From assembly GCF_016522065.1 (NCBI RefSeq), contig NZ_JAEHFV010000002.1, positions 310,001 through 374,000 on the forward strand: a stretch of 64,000 nucleotides of DNA, written 5' to 3'. The DNA comes from Flavobacterium agrisoli. GTDB taxonomy: Bacteria > Bacteroidota > Bacteroidia > Flavobacteriales > Flavobacteriaceae. Within the stretch, counting starts at the first letter, position 1, and the number at the start of each line of letters is the position of its first letter. Shown here piece after piece: positions 54,010 through 62,291 of this stretch. The notes under the pieces are model-generated. The model worked only from the letters and a program-made list of their open reading frames with translations, ran no database searches and was not told the DNA's origin. A program made the translations under genes and the position numbers.

Positions 54010-56361
54010 ATGAAAATACTCCTAAAATATTTTCCATTACTCTTGATTTTATTACTCCTTTTGGCGGCACAACAAAGCCAAGCACAAAGCCGAACTAAAA
54101 CAAATTTTGGATCGGATTGGGAATTTAAAAGAGAGAAAAACAACAGCTCGAATTGGGAAAAAATTTCCATACCGCATACTGCTAAAATTGAACCTTTAGT
54201 CGTAAACAATCAATTTCAAGGCAATTGTTGGTATCAAAAAACCTTTTCGAAAAAGTTATCAAAACACGAAAAAGCCTTTTTGTATTTTGAAGGAGTAATG
54301 CAACAAGCCGAAGTATGGATTAACGACAGCAAATTAGTACGGCATCAAGGTGGTTATTTGCCTTTTACAATAGATTTAACTCCGTTTTTAAATCAAAATA
54401 AAAAAGCAACGGTTAAAGTAAAAGTCAACAACGAAGACAATCCCAATTTTTTACCTGGAAAACCACTTAAGGATTTGGATTTTAATTATTACGGCGGAAT
54501 TTACCGAAATGTGCACTTGATTACCACTTCAAAATTATACATTACCGATGCTGTTGCCGCCAACAAAATGGCCAGCGGAGGTCTTTATGTGAATTTTGAA
54601 AACGCTACGAAAAAGGAAGCTTCGGGAACTATTCAGGTACACTTGAAAAACGAATTTCCTTCGGATAAAAAGACCTCTTTACAATTTATTTTGAAAGATA
54701 AATACGGAAATAAAACAAATTATAAATCGGAAGAATTCATATTAAAAACTAATTCCGACACCGCTTTTACCCAAAAAATAGTCATACAAAATCCGCATTT
54801 ATGGTCAATTCATAATCCGCATTTGTACGAATTGGAAGTGCAGGTGTTAACCGATAACAAAGTAACCGATTCGCAGTTTGAAAAAATCGGAATTCGAAAA
54901 TCGGAACTAAAAGAAGACGGTTATTATTTGAATGACGAAAAACTATTTATAAGCGGCACCAACCAACACCAAGAATATCCCTATTTGGGTTATGCCCTTT
55001 CGGATGAAGCGCAATTTCGCGACGCTGTGAAAATAAAAAATGCTGGTTTTGATTTTGTTCGAATGTCACACTATCCACATGCCGAAGCTTTTTTAAGTGC
55101 CTGCGATTCACTCGGAATTTTAGTCATGAACAGCTTAACGGGCTGGCAGTTTTTTGGCAACGAGACTTTTCAGCAAAACGCCTATCAAGATTTACGTGAT
55201 ATGGCCCGCCGTGACCGAAACCATCCCAGTATCATCTTTTGGGAAGCCTCGCTAAACGAAACGCGAATGAGTAACGCCTTTATGGAAAAAGCCACACAAA
55301 TCATTAAAGAAGAATTGCCTTTTGACCACAATTATACCGCTTGTTGGCTTGATAATGCTAATTACGATTTGTTCATACCGGCACGACAACACGGCAAAGC
55401 GCCTCATTATTGGAACAACTACAAAAAAGGAAATCGCAAAATTTTTATTGCCGAATATGGCGATTGGGAATATTATGCGCAAAATGCTGGCTTTAACCAA
55501 ACCGATTTTGCCGATTTAAAAGAAAACGAACGTACCTCTCGACAATTACGTGCCGATGGCGAAAAACGTTTGTTGCAACAAGCTTATAATTTTCAGGAAG
55601 CTTCTAACTCCAACAGAAAAGGAAAAAACACGATTGGCGAGGCCAATTGGCTTATGTTTGATTACAACCGAGGATACAGTTCCGATTTAGAAAGCTCGGG
55701 TATTTCGGATATTTTTAGAATTCCGAAATTCGCTCATTTTTTCTATCAAAGTCAACGCGATGCCGATATTGTTTTAAATAAACCTTTACAATCGGGACCA
55801 ATGGTGTACATCGCCAATTATTGGACGCCCGAATCGACTTTAAAAATAACGGTCTTTAGTAATTGCGATGAAGTTATCCTTTATTTAAATGATAAAGTAT
55901 TTGGAAAACAAAAACCTTTTGTAGATGCCAATAGCAATAACTTAACCCATCCTCCTTTTATTTTTCAGCTCGATGCATTTAAAGCAGGAACCTTGCGAGC
56001 CGAAGGATTAATTAAAGGCAAAAAAGTAACCGACTTTGCCGTAACCACTCCACAAAAACCGACTCAAATAAAGTTAACTTATGACCTATCTGGTCAAGTT
56101 ATCAATCCTTCCAATCCGGATATGGTTTTTGTATATGCTAAAATAACCGACACCAATGGTACGGTGATTCCGAATACAACAGACAAAATTCAATTTGAAT
56201 TAATAGAAGGAAATGCCAAACTGATTGGCGAAAACCCAGTAAAAGCAGAAGCAGGCATTGCAACGGTACTATTAAAAACTGAAAACAATAAAAAAACCAT
56301 TAAAATCAGAGCAAGTGGTGAAGGATTAACAAGTGATATTCTTTTAATTACTAAAAATTAA
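54010..56361 (+). CDS. Secreted GH2 glycosidase, beta-galactosidase-like
   Basis: About 783 residues from MKILLKYFPLLLILLL, a long signal peptide ending near SQAQS. An upstream start at 53971 is less plausible. Order of domains: sugar-binding jelly roll, immunoglobulin-like domain, barrel with the acid/base Glu in WEASLNETRM and nucleophile Glu in FIAEYGDWEYY, then further beta domains at the end. HYPHAEAFLSACDSLG is typical of GH2. It probably removes beta-galactose or a related sugar from pectic or arabinogalactan side chains. Confidence 0.88.
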   Translation: MKILLKYFPLLLILLLLLAAQQSQAQSRTKTNFGSDWEFKREKNNSSNWEKISIPHTAKIEPLVVNNQFQGNCWYQKTFSKKLSKHEKAFLYFEGVMQQAEVWINDSKLVRHQGGYLPFTIDLTPFLNQNKKATVKVKVNNEDNPNFLPGKPLKDLDFNYYGGIYRNVHLITTSKLYITDAVAANKMASGGLYVNFENATKKEASGTIQVHLKNEFPSDKKTSLQFILKDKYGNKTNYKSEEFILKTNSDTAFTQKIVIQNPHLWSIHNPHLYELEVQVLTDNKVTDSQFEKIGIRKSELKEDGYYLNDEKLFISGTNQHQEYPYLGYALSDEAQFRDAVKIKNAGFDFVRMSHYPHAEAFLSACDSLGILVMNSLTGWQFFGNETFQQNAYQDLRDMARRDRNHPSIIFWEASLNETRMSNAFMEKATQIIKEELPFDHNYTACWLDNANYDLFIPARQHGKAPHYWNNYKKGNRKIFIAEYGDWEYYAQNAGFNQTDFADLKENERTSRQLRADGEKRLLQQAYNFQEASNSNRKGKNTIGEANWLMFDYNRGYSSDLESSGISDIFRIPKFAHFFYQSQRDADIVLNKPLQSGPMVYIANYWTPESTLKITVFSNCDEVILYLNDKVFGKQKPFVDANSNNLTHPPFIFQLDAFKAGTLRAEGLIKGKKVTDFAVTTPQKPTQIKLTYDLSGQVINPSNPDMVFVYAKITDTNGTVIPNTTDKIQFELIEGNAKLIGENPVKAEAGIATVLLKTENNKKTIKIRASGEGLTSDILLITKN

Positions 56362-56485
56362 CAATTGATAGGATGCGAATTATACAAAAATCCCCCCTTA
56401 GTTAAACAATGTATTGTAATTTGCAGCATCGATTTAACAAATCGTTACAAATAACACAATTCAAAAACGGAAACAGCAAATTAAA

Positions 56486-56504
56486 AAATGTAAAAATCAC
56501 ATTT
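56486..56504. promoter_or_regulatory. Predicted AraR operator, SSS symporter
   Basis: AAATGT, seven bases, ACATTT: a perfect palindrome with one change per half against the araB site. It lies 26 bases upstream of TATATTTG (56531-56538), the only good -7 box in the 297-base gap before the symporter. Nothing else was seen in that gap. Confidence 0.5.
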
Positions 56505-56658
56505 AAAATTTTTTTAAAAATAAAATTATTTATATTTGGCTTTCAGAAATTGACAAAAAAAACAGCGAATAAAAACATTTCTAATTATTTATTGCAAGTG
56601 AGGCGCAGAATAATTCGAGAAAATAACCTAAATAACCAATCAAAAAAATTAAAATCAA

Positions 56659-58344
56659 ATGAGTCAAAATTTAGCTTTCGCAGATTATGCGATTTTTATT
56701 GTCTACTTTATTGTAGTCGCATCCTACGGCTACAGTGTTTTTCGCAAACGTAAAAAAGAAGAACAAGATGCCAAAGGCTATTTCTTAGCCGAAGGAAATC
56801 TAACTTGGTGGGCAATTGGAGCCTCACTTATTGCTTCGAATATTTCGGCAGAGCAATTCATCGGAATGAGTGGTGAAGGCTTCTTTTTAGGAATTGCAGT
56901 TGCCGCTTATGAATGGTTGGCTGCTGTAGCTTTGATCATTGTAGCCGTATGGTTTATCCCGGTATATCTTAAAAACAAAATTTATACCATGCCGCAATTT
57001 TTAAAAATGCGTTATAACGAATCTACTGCTTTAATTATGGCTGTATTTTGGTTGTTTTTGTATGTGTTTGTGAACTTAACTTCGATTTTATATTTAGGTG
57101 CGGTTGCCATTGATGGATTAGCTGGCGGTGGTTATTTGCATATTATCATGGTGTGTTTATCCATTTTTGCCTTATTCATCTCTTTAGGTGGAATGAAAGT
57201 AGTAGCGTATACCGATGTTATTCAGGTTGCTGTATTAATTATCGGTGGTTTGGTGACCTCTTATATTGCACTTACCACTGTTGGAAAAGCTTTTGGAGTA
57301 GGCGAAAATGCTATTGCTGGTTTCAACGTATTGATGGAACAAGCGCCTGAGCACTTCAAAATGATTATTCCAAGACCGACACCAACTTCTACTCAATTGG
57401 AAATTGACAAATACCTTACTTTTCCAGGTTTATTATCCTATGCTGCAGGTATCTGGATCATCAACTTGAACTACTGGGGTTGTAACCAATACATCACACA
57501 AAGAGCTTTGGGTGCCGATTTGCAAACCGCTCGTACGGGAATTTTATTTGCCGGTTTCTTAAAATTATTGATGCCTTTAATTGTAATGTTGCCTGGTATT
57601 GCTGCATTTGTATTGTACAAAGAAGGACAATTACCTCAATTAGTAGGTGGTAAAGATGGTGCTTATTCAGCTATTTTAACGTTCTTGCCTACTGGTTTCA
57701 AAGGACTTTCGGTAGCGGCTTTAACAGCGGCAATTGTAGCTTCTTTGGCGAGTAAAGTAAACTCCATTTCTACGATTTATACCTTAGATGTTCATAAAAA
57801 ATACATTCAAAAAAATGCAAGCGAAAAACAACAAGTAAACATTGGTCGTATTGCCGTTTTTGGAGCGATGCTGTTAGCCGTTTTATTTACTTGGAACGAT
57901 GTACTCGGAATTGGCGGTACAGGAGGATTTACTTACATCCAAAAGTACACCGGATTTATTAGTCCTGGAGTTTTTGCTATGTTCGTGTTGGGTATGTTCT
58001 GGAAAAGAACTACAGGAACAGCCGCAATTGTTGGTGTAATCTTAGGTTTCTTGTTATCGGTTTTATTCAATGAATATGCACCTGCTTTATTCGGAAACGA
58101 AACGTTAATTTATACCGCTTATCCAAACGGAAAAGGTGGTTTCGAAATTCCGTTCCACATTTGCATGGGATTGTCATTCTTCTTTACCACTTTAACTATG
58201 GTATTGATTAGTTTAACTGGGCCAAAAGTAAACCCTAAAGCATTTGAATTGGATTCGGAAATGTTCAAAGTAAAACCACAAACGATGGTAATGATTGTAA
58301 TTACCTTATTAGCAATTGCTGGTCTTTACGTAAAATTCTGGTAA
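56659..58344 (+). CDS. Sodium/sugar symporter, SSS family
   Basis: 561 residues with about 14 hydrophobic segments. The family is recognised by NLTWWAIGASLIASNISAEQ (sodium site region), YLGAVAIDGLAG, and LKLLMPLIVMLPGIAA. It resembles vSGLT of Vibrio parahaemolyticus and other sodium-coupled monosaccharide carriers of the inner membrane. A predicted AraR operator upstream makes L-arabinose the leading candidate for substrate. Confidence 0.88.
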   Translation: MSQNLAFADYAIFIVYFIVVASYGYSVFRKRKKEEQDAKGYFLAEGNLTWWAIGASLIASNISAEQFIGMSGEGFFLGIAVAAYEWLAAVALIIVAVWFIPVYLKNKIYTMPQFLKMRYNESTALIMAVFWLFLYVFVNLTSILYLGAVAIDGLAGGGYLHIIMVCLSIFALFISLGGMKVVAYTDVIQVAVLIIGGLVTSYIALTTVGKAFGVGENAIAGFNVLMEQAPEHFKMIIPRPTPTSTQLEIDKYLTFPGLLSYAAGIWIINLNYWGCNQYITQRALGADLQTARTGILFAGFLKLLMPLIVMLPGIAAFVLYKEGQLPQLVGGKDGAYSAILTFLPTGFKGLSVAALTAAIVASLASKVNSISTIYTLDVHKKYIQKNASEKQQVNIGRIAVFGAMLLAVLFTWNDVLGIGGTGGFTYIQKYTGFISPGVFAMFVLGMFWKRTTGTAAIVGVILGFLLSVLFNEYAPALFGNETLIYTAYPNGKGGFEIPFHICMGLSFFFTTLTMVLISLTGPKVNPKAFELDSEMFKVKPQTMVMIVITLLAIAGLYVKFW

Positions 58345-58364
58345 AAAATAGTATTTTCAATTTA

Positions 58365-58406
58365 AAAGAATCTGAAACTAAATTCGTTTGGTTTCAGATT
58401 TTTTTT
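58365..58406. terminator. Intrinsic terminator between convergent genes
   Basis: AATCTGAAAC (58369-58378) pairs with GTTTCAGATT (58391-58400), followed by T. It overlaps the umuD stop codon. Confidence 0.8.
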
Positions 58407-58834
58407 ATGACATAGGTTACCATTCCCCAAATAATAAATTGGTTTTCTTCGGTAACTTTTATTGGAGTATAATTTGGATTTTCGGGCAGTAAATACAAGC
58501 AGTCCTGTTCAACCTGAATTCGTTTTACGGTAAATTCGCCATCTACAAAACAAATGGCGATTTTGTTATTTTGTGGTTCCAAACTACGATCCACGACCAA
58601 AACATCTTTATCGTTTATTCCGGCATCAATCATCGAATTGCCTTTCACTCGAACATAAAAAGTAGCCAGCGGATTTTCGGTTAATTCTTTATTCAAATCG
58701 ATACTGTTTTCCATAAAATCGGCAGCCGGCGACGGAAATCCGGCCGAAACACCTTCTTTTATGTAAGGAATCCGAATTTCACTTTCGAAATCGGGCTGAA
58801 AAAAATCTAATTTTTGTTCTTTTTTTACAGACAT
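58394..58834 (-). CDS. umuD: UmuD-like S24 autopeptidase subunit of DNA polymerase V
   Basis: 146 residues. Self-cleavage site Ala31-Gly32 (GVSAGFPSPA), catalytic Ser67 (GNSMIDAG) and Lys104 (EFTVKRI). The spacing of 37 is the same as in E. coli UmuD (60 and 97). After RecA-stimulated cleavage it would partner UmuC. It starts inside the last codons of umuC (10-base overlap), in the order umuC-umuD. Confidence 0.93.
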   Translation of the reverse strand: MSVKKEQKLDFFQPDFESEIRIPYIKEGVSAGFPSPAADFMENSIDLNKELTENPLATFYVRVKGNSMIDAGINDKDVLVVDRSLEPQNNKIAICFVDGEFTVKRIQVEQDCLYLLPENPNYTPIKVTEENQFIIWGMVTYVIKKI

Positions 58835-60099
58835 TTTACTTCAAGTAATTTTCTAAAATCGGTCGTATATTTAGACGATAAAAAATTCTGTTTCATATTC
58901 CAAGTCCGTTCCAAATCCTGCGTGGCCAGTTTTACTTTTCGATCTCCTATTTTGGTATTGAGTTGATCCATGACTTTCATCAAAGCAAGGTGTTTTGGAT
59001 TTTCTTCTTCAAATAATTGAAATTGTTTTTTATCCTCATCAATTAAATCGGTTACCACAACGCCTGCTTTTTTAAACTTTATTCCTTGATTTTCTTGGTA
59101 TATTGTCTTTAATATTTCGATTGCGGCATTCGAAATAGTCAAGGTCGAGTTGCTTGCATAAGGCAATGTCACAGCTCGATTAAAATAATATTTGGGCGTA
59201 GTAATGGTATGTTTATCTATCACCAGCAGGACAATTATAGTATGGCAACAGGATTTTTGTTTGCGTAATTTTTCGGCACAAACGGCAGCAAAAGTAGCCA
59301 CACGTTCCCGCAACGAATCAAAATCGGAAATTTGCTTCGGAAAACTTCTTGTAGTGGCAATGCTCTTTTTTTGCTCCGAAACCGGCTCTAAATCCAAAAC
59401 CGACTTTCCTTCAAGCTCGTATTTTAACCGCAGTCCGATAACACCCATTTCCCGTTTTATCCAAGCTTCGTGTTGCGGCTGAATAAAATCGAGCGCGGTA
59501 TGAATATTACGAAGTTTTACTTTTTTTATAGTGTGGTAACCAATGCCCCAAACATCTTCAATTTTCGTCCATTTTAAAGCCTTGATGCGTTTTTCTTCCG
59601 TATCAATAACATACACGCCTTTTGTTCTTTCGAGAAATTTTTTAGCAATTTTATTGGCTACTTTAGACAACGCTTTGGTTTCGGCAAAGCCAATACAAAC
59701 CGGAATTCCTACCCATTTCTGAATTCTGGATTTCATCTGGATTCCGTAATCGTGATAATCGGAAACGGAAAGTCCGTCAAAATTCGAGAAAGCTTCGTCT
59801 ATGCTGTAAATTTCGACATTAGGTGTAAATTGACCCAAAATAGCCATTACCCGATTACTCAAATCGCCATACAACGGATAATTAGAGGAAAATATGGTAA
59901 CGTTTTTTTCTCGTACCAAATCCCTAATCTTGAATATCGGCGCTCCCATCGGAACTCCAACAGCTTTGGCTTCTTCGCTTCTCGAAATAACGCAACCATC
60001 GTTGTTGGATAATATCGCAACTGGTTTCCCGTTGAATTCCGGTTGGAAAACACGTTCGCAGGAGGCATAAAAATTATTACAATCGACTAAAGCATACAT
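58825..60099 (-). CDS. umuC: UmuC-like Y-family DNA polymerase V
   Basis: 424 residues. The start ALVDCNNFYASCERVFQP holds the metal-binding Asp, and YSIDEAFSNF the second acidic pair. Little-finger and C-terminal regions are complete (length like E. coli, 422). It copies past DNA lesions. A TAATTTTG box ends four bases before the ATG, so the message may be almost leaderless. I could not recognise an SOS box. Confidence 0.95.
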   Translation of the reverse strand: MYALVDCNNFYASCERVFQPEFNGKPVAILSNNDGCVISRSEEAKAVGVPMGAPIFKIRDLVREKNVTIFSSNYPLYGDLSNRVMAILGQFTPNVEIYSIDEAFSNFDGLSVSDYHDYGIQMKSRIQKWVGIPVCIGFAETKALSKVANKIAKKFLERTKGVYVIDTEEKRIKALKWTKIEDVWGIGYHTIKKVKLRNIHTALDFIQPQHEAWIKREMGVIGLRLKYELEGKSVLDLEPVSEQKKSIATTRSFPKQISDFDSLRERVATFAAVCAEKLRKQKSCCHTIIVLLVIDKHTITTPKYYFNRAVTLPYASNSTLTISNAAIEILKTIYQENQGIKFKKAGVVVTDLIDEDKKQFQLFEEENPKHLALMKVMDQLNTKIGDRKVKLATQDLERTWNMKQNFLSSKYTTDFRKLLEVKCL

Positions 60100-60306
60100 C
60101 TTGCAAAATTACAAAATAGCCGAATAGCCTTTCGGAATCAATAGTTAATTTTTGGCGGTAAATAAAAACGCTTTTCCATATCATAAGCAGCCGGTGGATT
60201 CGGAACTCATTCTCAATTCAAAATAATTAAGCGTGATTTTTTTCTGAAATTCAAAACATATTCGAAAAAAAGATACATTTGAAAACCTTAACCCAACCTA
60301 TTTATT

Positions 60307-60915
60307 ATGAAAAAACTAGTACTTGCCCTATTGTTCGTTTCGGGCTATGCCTTTGCCCAAGACATGAAAGTGACGAACGGAAATTTTGCCTTTTTAAAAG
60401 ACCAAACCAAAATTAATGTGGTTTTTGATTACAGCGATTTTACACTGATGAAAGACAACAAAACCGAAGCCCAATATGTAGAAGACCGAATTAACGATTT
60501 AAATGAAAAAGGCGGCAGCAAAGGCGATATTTGGAAAAAGAAATGGACTTCGGCCAAAGAAACCATTTGGAATTTAAAATTTTTAGAGCTTGCCAATCAC
60601 ATCTATTTTAAAGAGCATGTAGATGTGGCTTTTCAGGAAGATTTTAAAAATGTTCCGTATACTTTAATAGTGAAAACCGTTTGGATTTATCCAGGATGGG
60701 ATGCCGGTGTAATGAAACAAGCCGCTAAAGTTTCGACTATTTTGAAATTTGTAGAAACCAATAATCAAGAAAATGTGATGCTAGAAATTACCAGCAACGA
60801 AGCACCCGGCGATCAATACGGAAACAATTTCAGCAACGAGTCCCGAATTGGCGAAGGGTATGCCAAAACGGCCAAATCGATGGCCAAACTATTGCTGAGA
60901 AACGCTTATAAATAA
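60307..60915 (+). CDS. Secreted protein of unknown function
   Basis: 202 residues, with a signal peptide (MKKLVLALLFVSGYAFAQD). The mature part is mixed alpha/beta with many Lys and Asn and a conserved-looking LIVKTVWIYPGWDAG. No family was recognised. It is bounded by a strong terminator. It may belong with the downstream pigment genes or stand alone, and nothing in the sequence decides this. Confidence 0.7.
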   Translation: MKKLVLALLFVSGYAFAQDMKVTNGNFAFLKDQTKINVVFDYSDFTLMKDNKTEAQYVEDRINDLNEKGGSKGDIWKKKWTSAKETIWNLKFLELANHIYFKEHVDVAFQEDFKNVPYTLIVKTVWIYPGWDAGVMKQAAKVSTILKFVETNNQENVMLEITSNEAPGDQYGNNFSNESRIGEGYAKTAKSMAKLLLRNAYK

Positions 60916-60917
60916 TA

Positions 60918-60950
60918 AAAAAAAAGTCCTGAATTAGTCAGGACTTTTTT
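60918..60950. terminator. Intrinsic terminator between convergent genes
   Basis: AAAAGTCCTGA pairs with TCAGGACTTTT, T run after and A run before. It overlaps the last codons of the oxidoreductase gene on the minus strand. Confidence 0.85.
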
Positions 60951-62190
60951 GTTTTTCGGCCTCCATGTTTAAAATATAGGCCATATTTTTAATTACATTT
61001 TCGTGCTTTTTTACAAACGGATTTTCCTCATCCCAAACATAGCCTGCCAATACCGCGCAAATTTTACGTTTGACATCTAAATTTTCGGGTTGATGAAAAA
61101 ACAGTGTTTGTAAATTTCCGGTGTACCATTCTTTTACATAAGTGGTAAATACATTTATTCCGCTTTTCATATAGGCGGTATACTCGGTTTCCCAATTCAC
61201 CAATTCGCCAGCCGTTTCTTTTAAATACAGTTTGGCCGCCAACATACCCGATTCGGTTGCAAAAGCCACACCCGACGAAAAAACGGGATCTAAAAACTCG
61301 GTACTGTTACCCGTTAAAGCATAACCAGTGCCATACATTTGTTTTACCGAACGCGAATAATTTTCGAGTTTTACAGGCTCGAATAAAAAAGGCACGCCTC
61401 CAAATCGGTTCACGTAATAATCCGATAGCGAAATGGCTTTTTCTAAAGCTTCTTTCGTATTTTGATTTTCTGATAACGAATTAATAAAATCGGTTGGCCC
61501 TACTACTCCCAAACTCGTATTTCCGTTGGAGAAAGGAATTACCCACAACCAAACTTCGGTTTCTAAAATATCGAAAGAAATCATGGTTCCTTCTTGCCCT
61601 TGCGGTCTATTGGCTTCTTTAACATGCGTAAAAATAGACGAATGCGGACTCAGACCCGAAGGAGCATCCAAGTCCAATAAACGAGGCAATACGCGCCCAT
61701 AACCACTCGAATCAATTATAAAATTGGCATGGATTTCTTTCTCATTTCCATCTTGATCTTTAATTGTCGTAATGGATTTTTTACCTTCAAAAGTTACCGC
61801 AATCACTTCCGAACCAAATTCCAAATCAATTCCTTTTCGGATGAGTTCTTGCGCCATAGCATTATCAAAATCGGCGCGAGGCACTTGCCAAGTCCAATCC
61901 CAACCTTCCGAAAATTTTTCCGAAAAATCAAAAACACAAATTTGTTCGCCTCTAATAAATCGAGCGCCCCATTTTTTTTCAAAATTCATCGCTTGCAAGC
62001 AATCCAACAAACCGGCTGCTTCAAAATGGTCCATTACCCTCGGAATCAAACTTTCGCCCACCACCAATCGGGGAAAATGTGTTTTTTCTACCACCTTAAC
62101 TTTCACATTGTTTTGCTGCAAAAAAGCCGCCGAAACACAACCCGAAGGCCCTGCTCCAATTACTAAAACATCAACAAACTCCTTTTGCAT
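60934..62190 (-). CDS. FAD-dependent oxidoreductase of the halogenase-like group
   Basis: 418 residues. N-terminal FAD-binding motif VLVIGAGPSGCVSAAFL, then VVGESLIPRVMDHFEAAG, the GES motif of the tryptophan-halogenase/geranylgeranyl-reductase superfamily, and LTGNSTEFLDPVFSSG. The WxWxIP motif of true halogenases may correspond to VWLWVIPFSNG. Flexirubin clusters in Flavobacterium contain such enzymes. It is divergent from the tyrosine ammonia-lyase gene, which supports that role. Confidence 0.82.
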   Translation of the reverse strand: MQKEFVDVLVIGAGPSGCVSAAFLQQNNVKVKVVEKTHFPRLVVGESLIPRVMDHFEAAGLLDCLQAMNFEKKWGARFIRGEQICVFDFSEKFSEGWDWTWQVPRADFDNAMAQELIRKGIDLEFGSEVIAVTFEGKKSITTIKDQDGNEKEIHANFIIDSSGYGRVLPRLLDLDAPSGLSPHSSIFTHVKEANRPQGQEGTMISFDILETEVWLWVIPFSNGNTSLGVVGPTDFINSLSENQNTKEALEKAISLSDYYVNRFGGVPFLFEPVKLENYSRSVKQMYGTGYALTGNSTEFLDPVFSSGVAFATESGMLAAKLYLKETAGELVNWETEYTAYMKSGINVFTTYVKEWYTGNLQTLFFHQPENLDVKRKICAVLAGYVWDEENPFVKKHENVIKNMAYILNMEAEKQKSPD

Positions 62191-62291
62191 ATATACTTTG
62201 TTACTAATTATTACCTTACATTTGCTTTCATCAAAATAAGTATAATTATTTTAATAAATAAAATTAATTTAGCACAATAAAATTGCTTTAA

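Noticed and set aside
56409..56753. A 114-codon plus-strand frame in the gap before the symporter
   Set aside because: It is rich in Lys, Asn and Phe with no domain, overlaps the symporter start in another frame, and covers the promoter and operator. It is a chance frame in AT-rich DNA.
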